A DNA stretch of 64,000 bases from contig CAYTGL010000001.1 in the NCBI GenBank assembly GCA_964437335.1, positions 124,001-188,000 on the forward strand, written 5' to 3'. The notes beneath the pieces were generated by a model. The model ran no database searches and was not told the DNA's origin. It was given only the letters and a program-made list of their open reading frames with translations. The translations under genes and the position numbers were made by a program. Each line of letters begins with the position of its first letter. The first letter of the stretch is position 1. Source of the DNA: JAITWN01 sp964437335. Its GTDB lineage: Bacteria > Pseudomonadota > Gammaproteobacteria > SZUA-140. Below are positions 42,933-50,768 of this stretch, piece by piece.

Positions 42933-44198
42933 TCAGCGCGCGAGGCAGTCGCCGATGCGTTGCAGGCCGCGCTGGATATTCTCGAGGCTGGTCGCAAACG
43001 ACAGCCGCATGTAACCGGGCGACCCGAATGCGGAGCCCGGCACGAGGGCCACTCCGGCCTCGTTGATCAGATACTCTCCGAATTCGATATCATCCTCGAC
43101 GCCGGACAGGCGAGCGATCGCCTCGCGCATATCCGGAAACGCATAGAATGCGCCGTTCGACGGCAAGCAATGCACCCCTTCGATCGCGTTCAGGGTATTG
43201 ACGACGTAGCGATGCCGTTCACGAAACGCCCGGTTCATCGTTTCGATGCAGGCCTGGTCGCCCTCGAGCGCGGCCTGGGCCGCAACCTGGGAGATCGAGG
43301 TCGCGTTCGAGGTGCTCTGCGACTGGATGTTTTCCATCGCAGCGATCAGCGCCCGCGGTCCGGCCGCATAGCCGATCCGCCAGCCGGTCATCGAGTAGGT
43401 CTTCGACACGCCATTCAGCACGATCGCGCGATCGTACAGTGCCGGGCAGGCCATCAGGATGTTGCAGAACGGCTGCTCGTCGAGGCGGATGTGCTCATAA
43501 ATGTCGTCGCTCGCGACGATGATATCAGGGTGGCGCAGCAGCACTTCGCCGAGCGCGACGAGTTCATCGCGGGTATAGGAGACGCCGGTCGGGTTCGACG
43601 GGCTGTTGATGACGACGAGGCGGGTCTTTGGCGTGATTGCCGCCTCGAGCGCGGCCGCGTCGATCTTGAAACCCTGCTCGATGCCGCTGTCGACGATGAC
43701 CGGCACGCCATCGGCGAGCACGACCATATCCGGATAGGACACCCAGTACGGCGCCGGGATGATGACCTCGTCACCGTCGTTGAGGGTCGCGGCCAGGCCG
43801 TTGTAGAGCACCTGCTTGGCGCCCGTGCCNNNNNNNNNNGGGATGATGACCTCGTCACCGGGGTCCAGCAGGGCCTGGGCCAGATTGTAGAAGCTCTGTT
43901 TGCCGCCGACCGAGACCAGGACCTGTGCGGCCTGGTAATCAAGGCCGTTGTCGCGGCGGAACTTCGCGGCGACCGCCTCGCGCAGCGGCGCGATGCCGGC
44001 AACCGCGGTGTATTTCGTGAAGCCGGCGCGGATCGCATCGATCGCAGCCTGCTTGATGTGATCGGGGGTATCGAAGTCGGGCTCGCCGGCGCCGAAGCCG
44101 ATGATATCCTTGCCCTCGGCGCGCAGCCGCGCCGCCCTTGCAGTCATCGCCAGCGTCGGCGACGGCTTGATCCGTTGTACCCGTTGAGAAAGTTTCAC
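42933..44198 (-). CDS. aspC: Aspartate-type aminotransferase, interrupted by an assembly gap
   Basis: Class I PLP aminotransferase starting at GTG 44198 (AAGGGTGGC upstream). GAGEPDFDTPDHIK near the N-terminus, SPSNPTGV, and the PLP lysine in SKTYSMTGWRIG are clear. Ten N at 43830-43839 lie within the coding region. On both sides the same part of the protein appears in two versions (GGKQSFYNLAQALLDPGDEV and GTGAKQVLYNGLAATLNDGDEV), so about 28 codons are duplicated artificially. The reading frame across the gap is nominal. It is divergent from uvrB. Confidence 0.85.
   Translation of the reverse strand: MKLSQRVQRIKPSPTLAMTARAARLRAEGKDIIGFGAGEPDFDTPDHIKQAAIDAIRAGFTKYTAVAGIAPLREAVAAKFRRDNGLDYQAAQVLVSVGGKQSFYNLAQALLDPGDEVIIXXXXGTGAKQVLYNGLAATLNDGDEVIIPAPYWVSYPDMVVLADGVPVIVDSGIEQGFKIDAAALEAAITPKTRLVVINSPSNPTGVSYTRDELVALGEVLLRHPDIIVASDDIYEHIRLDEQPFCNILMACPALYDRAIVLNGVSKTYSMTGWRIGYAAGPRALIAAMENIQSQSTSNATSISQVAAQAALEGDQACIETMNRAFRERHRYVVNTLNAIEGVHCLPSNGAFYAFPDMREAIARLSGVEDDIEFGEYLINEAGVALVPGSAFGSPGYMRLSFATSLENIQRGLQRIGDCLAR
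43830..43839. other. Assembly gap (10 N) with flanking duplicated segment
   Basis: The run of N is followed at 43840-43860 by a 21-base string that also occurs at 43756-43776, in equivalent positions of the gene. The two flanks appear to be divergent versions of the same gene region joined by scaffolding. Confidence 0.9.
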
Positions 44199-44298
44199 GC
44201 CACCCTTGTCCTGGTTGATAAAGGGGTCTGAGCCCTCGGCCGGAAAATGAGCCGGGCTAAGTGTAATATAGTCGGATAGCCGACAGCAAAGTATCGAA

Positions 44299-46311
44299 AT
44301 GGACCGGAAATTCAAGTTGCATTCCGCCTACGCGCCGGCCGGAGATCAGCCGCAGGCGATCGCGAGGCTGGTCGAGGGGCTCTCGGCGGGTCTCGCGCGC
44401 CAGACCCTGCTCGGCGTGACCGGCTCCGGCAAGACCTACACGATCGCAAACGTCGTCGAGCGCCTGCAGCGCCCATGCCTGGTGCTGGCGCCGAACAAGA
44501 CGCTTGCAGCCCAGCTCTATGGCGAGATGCGGGATTTCTTTCCCGACAGCGCCGTCGAGTATTTTGTGTCCTATTACGATTATTACCAGCCCGAGGCCTA
44601 CGTCCCGACTACCGACACCTATATAGAAAAGGACGCGTCGATCAACGAACAGATCGAGCAGATGCGCCTGTCGGCGACGAAGGCGCTGCTCGAGCGCCGC
44701 GACGCGGTCATCGTCGCCTCGGTGTCGTGCATATACGGCCTCGGTGATCCGCGTTCCTATCTGAAGATGGTGCTGCACCTGTCGCGCGGCGCGCAGGCCG
44801 ACCAGCGCGCGATCCTGCGTCATCTCGCCGATCTGCAATACGCCCGCAACGATGTCGAACTGGTCCGCGGTACTTACCGGGTGCGCGGCGAGGTCATCGA
44901 TATCTTTCCGGCGGAATCCGAGCGCGAGGCGGTGCGGGTCGAGCTGTTCGACGACGTGATCGAGGCGCTTGCGTATTTCGATCCGCTGACCGGCGAGATT
45001 CTGCGCCGCGTGCCCCGCCTGACGGTCTATCCGAAGACGCACTACGTGACGCCGCGCGAGATCCTGATGAACGCGATCGATCTGATCAAGGATGAGTTGC
45101 GCGCCCGGCTGGAAGAGCTGCGCAGCGCCGGCAAGCTGCTCGAGGCGCAAAGACTCGAGCAGCGCGCGCGCTTCGACATCGAGATGATGCAGGAACTCGG
45201 CTACTGCTCCGGGATCGAGAACTATTCCCGCTATCTGTCGGGACGCGAGGCCGGCGAGCCGCCGCCGACGCTGCTCGACTATCTGCCGGACGATGCGATC
45301 ATGGTCATCGACGAGAGCCATATCACGATCCCGCAGGTCGGCGGCATGTATCGCGGCGACCGTTCGCGCAAGCTGACGCTGGTCGAGCACGGCTTCCGGT
45401 TGCCGTCGGCGCTCGACAACCGGCCGCTCAATTTCGAGGAGTTCGAGCGCATCGTTCCGCAGACGATCTTCGTGTCGGCGACGCCGGGGCCCTACGAGCT
45501 CGAGCGCTCCGACGCGGTCGTCGAGCAGGTCGTGCGGCCGACCGGCCTCGTCGATCCCGAAGTCGAGGTGCGCCCGGTTGCGACCCAGGTCGACGACCTC
45601 CTGTCCGAGATCCGCCTGCGCGTTACGCGCAACGAGCGGGTGCTGGTCACGACGCTGACCAAGCGCATGTCCGAGAACCTGACCGAGTATCTCGCGGAGC
45701 ACGATATCCGGGTGCGCTATCTACATTCGGATATCGAGACCGTCGAGCGCATCGAGATCATCCGCGATCTCAGGCTAGGCACCTTCGATGTACTGGTCGG
45801 CATCAACCTGCTACGTGAAGGGCTCGACCTGCCCGAGGTCTCGCTGGTCGCGATCCTCGATGCCGACAAGGAAGGTTTCCTGCGCTCCGACCGCTCCCTG
45901 ATCCAGACCATCGGGCGCGCGGCGCGTAATATCGAGGGGCGGGTCATCATGTATGCCGACAGCATCACCGGCTCGATGCGGCGCGCGCTCGACGAGACCG
46001 AACGCCGCCGCAACAAGCAGATCGCGCATAACGAGGTGCACAGCATTACCCCGGTCGGCATTCGCAAGGCGATCCGCGACATTATCGAAGGCGAGGCCCC
46101 GGAGGTTGCGCTCGGCTCGCGCGAGTACGCGAAGGTCATGGAATCGGTCATCGAATACGGCGGAATGTCGCCCGAGCAGTTCGCGCGGGAGATCGCGGCG
46201 CTCGAGAAACAGATGCGCCAGCATGCGCGGGATCTCGAGTTCGAGGAGGCGGCGCGCATCCGCGACCGTATCCGCGCCGTCAAGGCCGCCAATCTGGGCC
46301 TGACAGCCTGA
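44299..46311 (+). CDS. uvrB: Excinuclease ABC subunit B
   Basis: 670 residues, standard length. Walker A GVTGSGKT is near residue 40, the beta-hairpin YYDYYQPEAYVPTTDTYIEKD near residue 95 and the helicase motif VGINLLREGLDLPEV further on. A C-terminal UVR domain is present (LEKQMRQHARDLEFEEAARIRD). It verifies lesions for UvrA and recruits UvrC in nucleotide excision repair. Start ATG 44299, without an obvious ribosome site. It is divergent from aspC. Confidence 0.98.
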   Translation: MDRKFKLHSAYAPAGDQPQAIARLVEGLSAGLARQTLLGVTGSGKTYTIANVVERLQRPCLVLAPNKTLAAQLYGEMRDFFPDSAVEYFVSYYDYYQPEAYVPTTDTYIEKDASINEQIEQMRLSATKALLERRDAVIVASVSCIYGLGDPRSYLKMVLHLSRGAQADQRAILRHLADLQYARNDVELVRGTYRVRGEVIDIFPAESEREAVRVELFDDVIEALAYFDPLTGEILRRVPRLTVYPKTHYVTPREILMNAIDLIKDELRARLEELRSAGKLLEAQRLEQRARFDIEMMQELGYCSGIENYSRYLSGREAGEPPPTLLDYLPDDAIMVIDESHITIPQVGGMYRGDRSRKLTLVEHGFRLPSALDNRPLNFEEFERIVPQTIFVSATPGPYELERSDAVVEQVVRPTGLVDPEVEVRPVATQVDDLLSEIRLRVTRNERVLVTTLTKRMSENLTEYLAEHDIRVRYLHSDIETVERIEIIRDLRLGTFDVLVGINLLREGLDLPEVSLVAILDADKEGFLRSDRSLIQTIGRAARNIEGRVIMYADSITGSMRRALDETERRRNKQIAHNEVHSITPVGIRKAIRDIIEGEAPEVALGSREYAKVMESVIEYGGMSPEQFAREIAALEKQMRQHARDLEFEEAARIRDRIRAVKAANLGLTA

Positions 46312-46357
46312 TGCTTGCCAGAACGGGGCCTATCAAGTATCTTGAGTGCCGGATTAC

Positions 46358-46434
46358 AGGCGCGTAGCTCAGCTGGTTAGAGCACCACCTTGACATGGTG
46401 GGGGTCGTTGGTTCGAGTCCAATCGCGCCTACCA
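46358..46434 (+). tRNA. tRNA-Val (GAC)
   Basis: A 77-base cloverleaf with encoded CCA. The acceptor AGGCGCG pairs with CGCGCCT; the loop TTGACAT has anticodon GAC at 46392-46394 between CCACC and GGTGG stems. It lies between uvrB and thrS and is followed by a terminator. Confidence 0.97.
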
Positions 46435-46444
46435 AATGCATGAG

Positions 46445-46471
46445 GCACTGTGACGCAACAGTGCTTTTTTT
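46445..46471 (+). terminator. Rho-independent terminator after tRNA-Val
   Basis: GCACTGT / ACAGTGC stem with a 6-base loop and seven T. It separates the tRNA transcript from thrS, whose start is 60 bases downstream. Confidence 0.9.
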
Positions 46472-46530
46472 ATTGCGGCCCTCCGTTCTTGTGCCGTTTG
46501 ATCGGTCAGGGTCCGACCGGTACGCAGCTT

Positions 46531-48456
46531 ATGCCCACAGTAACGCTTCCCGATAACAGCACGCGACGCTTCGATGCGCCGGTCACCGTGGCCGATGTCG
46601 CCGCGGCGATCGGTCCCGGACTGGCGCGCGCCGCGGTCGCGGGCCGGGTCGACGGGAGGCTCGTCGACCTGTCTGCCGTCATCGACCGCGACGTCACGCT
46701 GAGTCTCGTCACCGCGAAGGATCCAGAGGGGCTCGAGATCATCCGTCACTCCAGCGCTCACCTGCTGGCTCATGCGGTCAAGCAGCTGTTTCCCGACGCG
46801 CAGGTCACGATCGGTCCGGTCATCGAGAATGGTTTTTACTACGATTTCGCGTTCAGCCGTGCGTTCACGCCTGAGGATCTCGAATCCATCGAGAAGCGCA
46901 TGCAGGAACTCGCAGCGAAGGATTTGCCGGTCGCGCGCAAGCTCATGCCTCGGGACGAGGCGATCAATTTTTTTCGCGGACTTGGTGAGGAGTACAAGGC
47001 GCGCATCATCGAGGACATCCCGGCCGGCGAGCAGATCTCATTGTACGGGCAGGGTGATTTCATCGATCTTTGCCGCGGTCCGCATGTGCCGTCGACCGGC
47101 CGTCTCAAGGCCTTCAAGCTGACCAAGGTCGCCGGCGCGTACTGGCGCGGCGATTCACGCAACGAGATGCTGCAGCGTATCTACGGTACCGCGTGGGGCA
47201 GCAAGGATGATCTGAAGGAATATCTTCATCGCCTCGAGGAGTCCGAGAAGCGCGATCATCGTCGCATCGGCAAGCAGCTCGGCCTGTTCCATACCCAGGA
47301 AGAGGCGCCCGGCATGGTGTTCTGGCACGATCGGGGCTGGACGATCTACCGCAGCGTCGAACAGTACATCCGCGAGCTGTTGCGCGATCACGGCTACCAG
47401 GAAGTGCGCACGCCGCAGGTCGTCGACCGGTCCCTGTGGGAAAAATCCGGGCACTGGGACAAGTTCAGCGACGGCATGTTCACGACGCATGTCGAGAACC
47501 GCGATTACGCGATCAAGCCGATGAACTGCCCGTGTCATATCCAGATCTACAATCAGGGGTTGAAGAGCTATCGCGATCTGCCGCTGCGCATGGCGGAGTT
47601 CGGTTCTTGTCACCGCAACGAACCGTCGGGGACGCTGCACGGGTTGATGCGGCTGCGCAACTTCGTTCAGGACGATGCCCATATCTTCTGCACCGAGACC
47701 CAGATCCAGGCCGAGGTCGCGCAGTTCATCGACCTGCTGTTCAAGGTCTATGCGGATTTTGGTTTTACCGACATCCTGATCAAGCTGTCGACCCGGCCCG
47801 ATAACCGGGTCGGTGACGAGGCCTCGTGGGATCGGGCTGAGCACGCGCTGGAGCAGGCACTGAACATGAAGGGACTGGACTGGCAGTTGCAGCCGGGGGA
47901 GGGCGCCTTCTACGGCCCGAAGATCGAGTTCTCGCTGAAGGACTGCATCGGCCGGATCTGGCAGTGCGGCACGATCCAGGTCGATTTCTCGATGCCGGCC
48001 CGGCTCGGGGCGATCTATATCGCCGAGGATGGCGGCAAGCAGGTCCCGGTCATGCTGCATCGGGCAATTCTGGGCTCCCTGGAGCGCTTTATCGCGATTC
48101 TGATCGAGGAGCATGCCGGGCTGCTGCCGGCCTGGCTCGCGCCGGTACAGGCGGCGGTGCTGAATATCACCGATCGCCAGGCCGCCTACGCCGGGGAAGT
48201 TGCCGCTTATTTCAGGGAACGGGGTCTGCGTGCTGAAACAGACTTGAGAAATGAGAAAATAGGCTTTAAAATCCGCGAGCATACACTGCAACGTGTGCCC
48301 TACCTGCTGGTCGTCGGCGACCGGGAGATGGCTGAAAATTCCGTGGCCGTGCGTACGCGAGACGGCAGGGATCTCGGGAGCCTCACGATAGAGGCCTTTG
48401 CGGATCGCCTGGAAACCGAGATCGCGTGCTACGGCCGCGTTGCTTTGGAGGAATAG
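46531..48456 (+). CDS. thrS: Threonyl-tRNA synthetase
   Basis: 641 residues from ATG 46531, the start that aligns with E. coli ThrS (MPTVTLPDNS); upstream in-frame codons would translate the terminator region. TGS and editing domains (1-230, with HSSAHLLAHAVK), the class II core (about 240-535, with RMAEFGSCHRNEPSGTLHGL) and the C-terminal anticodon-binding domain are all present. It charges tRNA-Thr and edits Ser-tRNA-Thr. No clear ribosome site is seen. It opens the translation operon; in E. coli it represses its own mRNA. Confidence 0.97.
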   Translation: MPTVTLPDNSTRRFDAPVTVADVAAAIGPGLARAAVAGRVDGRLVDLSAVIDRDVTLSLVTAKDPEGLEIIRHSSAHLLAHAVKQLFPDAQVTIGPVIENGFYYDFAFSRAFTPEDLESIEKRMQELAAKDLPVARKLMPRDEAINFFRGLGEEYKARIIEDIPAGEQISLYGQGDFIDLCRGPHVPSTGRLKAFKLTKVAGAYWRGDSRNEMLQRIYGTAWGSKDDLKEYLHRLEESEKRDHRRIGKQLGLFHTQEEAPGMVFWHDRGWTIYRSVEQYIRELLRDHGYQEVRTPQVVDRSLWEKSGHWDKFSDGMFTTHVENRDYAIKPMNCPCHIQIYNQGLKSYRDLPLRMAEFGSCHRNEPSGTLHGLMRLRNFVQDDAHIFCTETQIQAEVAQFIDLLFKVYADFGFTDILIKLSTRPDNRVGDEASWDRAEHALEQALNMKGLDWQLQPGEGAFYGPKIEFSLKDCIGRIWQCGTIQVDFSMPARLGAIYIAEDGGKQVPVMLHRAILGSLERFIAILIEEHAGLLPAWLAPVQAAVLNITDRQAAYAGEVAAYFRERGLRAETDLRNEKIGFKIREHTLQRVPYLLVVGDREMAENSVAVRTRDGRDLGSLTIEAFADRLETEIACYGRVALEE

Positions 48457-48459
48457 GGA

Positions 48460-49011
48460 ATAGCTGCTGACAAAGAATTACGGTTGAATGATGCGATAAC
48501 CGCGCCGCAGGTTCGTCTGGTCGGCGCCGAAGGTGAACAGATCGGCGTCGTGACGATTGCCGAGGCCAACAGACTCGCCGAAGAAGCCGGGCTCGATCTG
48601 GTGGAAGTCGCGCCGACGGCGGAACCGCCGGTCTGCCGCGTGATGGATTATGGCAAGTATCTGTTCGAGGAAAGCAAGAAGCGTCACGCGGCGAGAAAGA
48701 AGCAGAAGCAGATCCAGGTCAAGGAAGTCAAGTTCCGGCCCGGAACCGATGAAGGAGATTATCAGGTCAAGCTGAAGAATCTGATCCGGTTCCTGAGCAG
48801 CGGCGACAAGGCCAAGGTGACGCTGCGATTCCGCGGTCGCGAAATGGTGCATCAGCGCCTGGGGCTCAAGCTGCTGCAGCGGGTAGAGAAGGATCTCGAG
48901 GAATACGCGATGGTCGAGCAGTATCCGAAGCTCGAGGGCCGGCAGATGGTGATGGTGCTGGCGCCGTCCCTCGGCAAGAAGAAGCAATCATTAGCGCAAC
49001 CCGAGGCTTGA
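48460..49011 (+). CDS. infC: Translation initiation factor IF-3, probable AUA start
   Basis: 183 residues if translation starts at ATA 48460, which lies 7 bases after the GGAGGA at 48447-48452. The alternative TTG at 48484 has no ribosome site. The N-domain (RLNDAITAPQVRLVGAEGEQ) and C-domain (VKEVKFRPGTDEGDYQVKL, KVTLRFRGREMVHQ) are complete. IF-3 rejects non-canonical start codons and autoregulates through its own unusual one (AUU in E. coli). The gene begins 3 bases after thrS in the same frame. Confidence 0.95.
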   Translation: MAADKELRLNDAITAPQVRLVGAEGEQIGVVTIAEANRLAEEAGLDLVEVAPTAEPPVCRVMDYGKYLFEESKKRHAARKKQKQIQVKEVKFRPGTDEGDYQVKLKNLIRFLSSGDKAKVTLRFRGREMVHQRLGLKLLQRVEKDLEEYAMVEQYPKLEGRQMVMVLAPSLGKKKQSLAQPEA

Positions 49012-49050
49012 AGCCGGGGTACGGACACAGGATTTTTGAGGATTGAACGG

Positions 49051-49248
49051 ATGTCGAAACTGAAGACACACAAGGGAGCGGCCAAGCGCTTTGCGCGCAC
49101 CGCCTCGGGACGATTCAAGCATCGCCGGAGCTTCCGCAACCACATACTGACCAAGAAGGGCACCAAGCGCAAACGCCAGCTGCGTGTCGAGGGCATGGTC
49201 CATGCCTCGGATACGAAAGCGGTTCAGCAAATGCTGCCGTACAGCTGA
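49051..49248 (+). CDS. rpmI: 50S ribosomal protein L35
   Basis: 65 residues, the usual L35 length, from ATG 49051 with TGAGGA 8 bases upstream. MSKLKTHKGAAKRFARTASG and the RRSFRNHILTKKGTKRKRQL core are diagnostic. It is in the infC-rpmI-rplT order. Confidence 0.97.
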   Translation: MSKLKTHKGAAKRFARTASGRFKHRRSFRNHILTKKGTKRKRQLRVEGMVHASDTKAVQQMLPYS

Positions 49249-49275
49249 TCGCCTACTGTAGATCGAGAGTTCATC

Positions 49276-49635
49276 ATGCCAAGAGTCAAACGAGGAGTCA
49301 CCGCGCGCGCCCGGCACAAGAAGGTGCTGGCCCAGGCCAAGGGTTACCGTGGTCGCCGCAAGAATGTTTACCGGATCGCGACGCAGGCCGTCACCAAGGC
49401 GGGCCAGTACGCCTATCGCGATCGCCGCAACCGCAAGCGCGAGTTTCGCGCACTGTGGATCGTGCGCATCAATGCCGCCGCGCGCGAGTGCGGGCTTTCC
49501 TACAGCCGCCTGATGGACGGACTGAAGAAAGCGGCGATCGAGGTCGACCGCAAGATGCTTGCGGATCTGGCCGTGCACGACAAGCCCGCCTTTGCCGCGC
49601 TGGCGGAGAAGGCCAGGGCGATGACTGTCGCCTGA
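49276..49635 (+). CDS. rplT: 50S ribosomal protein L20
   Basis: 119 residues with the basic N-terminal extension (MPRVKRGVTARARHKKVLAQ) and the globular LWIVRINAAARECGLSYSRL domain. L20 nucleates 50S assembly and represses rpmI-rplT translation in E. coli. It is followed by a strong hairpin before pheS. Confidence 0.97.
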   Translation: MPRVKRGVTARARHKKVLAQAKGYRGRRKNVYRIATQAVTKAGQYAYRDRRNRKREFRALWIVRINAAARECGLSYSRLMDGLKKAAIEVDRKMLADLAVHDKPAFAALAEKARAMTVA

Positions 49636-49682
49636 CGACCTTGCCGCCGCTTGACGTTGCGGCGTGCGCGTGGCGTGACCGG

Positions 49683-49716
49683 AAAAAGGAAAGGCAGCGC
49701 CTTTCCTTTTTGTTTT
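49683..49716. terminator. Terminator or attenuator between rplT and pheS
   Basis: GGAAAGGC / GCCTTTCC stem with a 3-base loop, flanked by AAAAA and TTTTT so it could work in either direction. In E. coli a phenylalanine attenuator sits at this point; I see no Phe-rich leader peptide here. Confidence 0.8.
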
Positions 49717-49745
49717 TCAGCCGTTCCGATAGTTTCAATTGAACC

Positions 49746-50762
49746 GTGCAGCAACTGGACACGATAGTCAGAGAGGCCGAAAGCGAGATCGCCGCCGCCA
49801 GTGATCCCGCGGCACTCGACCGCGTCCGGGTCAGATATCTCGGCAAGAGCGGCCGGATCACCGACGTTTTGAAGCAGTTGAAGGACCTTCCACCGGGCGA
49901 GCGACCCCGGGCAGGGCAGGTCGTCAACGAGGCGAAGGAATCGCTGCAGATACTGCTCGAGCAGCGCGGCCGGTCGCTCGAGGCGCAGGCGCTCGAACGG
50001 CGGCTGGCCGGGGAGACGATCGACGTCACGCTGCCGGGTCGCGGCCGCGAAAGCGGCGGGCTGCACCCGGTGTCGCAAGTGCTCGACCGCATCGAGGCGC
50101 TGTTCGCGCAGGCCGGCTTCGAAGTCGCGACAGGCCCCGAAATCGAGGATGATTTCCACAATTTCGAGGCCCTGAATATTCCGTCCGACCATCCGGCGCG
50201 GGCGATGCACGATACCTTCTATTTCGATGCGCATACGCTGTTGCGTACCCATACCTCGCCGGTCCAGATTCGCGTCATGCGCGAACGCACGCCGCCGCTG
50301 CGGATCATTGCTCCCGGGCGTGTTTATCGTTGCGATTCCGACGTGACGCATACGCCGATGTTTCACCAGGTCGAAGGTTTCATGGTCGACGAGTCGGTGA
50401 GTTTCGCCGACCTGAAGGGCGCCATGACAGATTTCCTGCGCGCGTTTTTCGACAAGGATCTCGCGATCCGCTTTCGGTCCTCGTATTTCCCGTTTACCGA
50501 GCCTTCCGCCGAAGTCGATATCTGCTGCGTGATCTGCGCGGGCGCCGGTTGCCGCGTCTGCAAGCAGACCGGCTGGCTCGAGGTCATGGGCTGCGGGATG
50601 ATCCATCCGCAGGTACTCGCAAATGTCGGTCTCGACAACGAACGCTATACCGGTTTTGCGTTCGGCCTCGGCGTCGAGCGGCTCGCGATGCTGCACTACG
50701 GCGTCAACGACCTGCGGCTGTTCTTCGAGAACGATCTCCGATTCCTTCGCCAGTTCAACTAG
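49746..50762 (+). CDS. pheS: Phenylalanyl-tRNA synthetase alpha subunit
   Basis: 338 residues, GTG start. An N-terminal coiled coil (1-90) is followed by the class II catalytic core with HPVSQVLDRIEALF, motif 2 RTHTSPVQIRVM and motif 3 FGLGVERLAMLHYG. With PheT it forms the heterotetramer that charges tRNA-Phe. It precedes pheT by 6 bases. Confidence 0.97.
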   Translation: MQQLDTIVREAESEIAAASDPAALDRVRVRYLGKSGRITDVLKQLKDLPPGERPRAGQVVNEAKESLQILLEQRGRSLEAQALERRLAGETIDVTLPGRGRESGGLHPVSQVLDRIEALFAQAGFEVATGPEIEDDFHNFEALNIPSDHPARAMHDTFYFDAHTLLRTHTSPVQIRVMRERTPPLRIIAPGRVYRCDSDVTHTPMFHQVEGFMVDESVSFADLKGAMTDFLRAFFDKDLAIRFRSSYFPFTEPSAEVDICCVICAGAGCRVCKQTGWLEVMGCGMIHPQVLANVGLDNERYTGFAFGLGVERLAMLHYGVNDLRLFFENDLRFLRQFN

Positions 50763-50768
50763 CATACG

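Noticed and set aside
46435..46530. Longer thrS start upstream of ATG 46531
   Set aside because: It would translate the tRNA terminator hairpin, and family alignment supports MPTVTLPD as the N-terminus.
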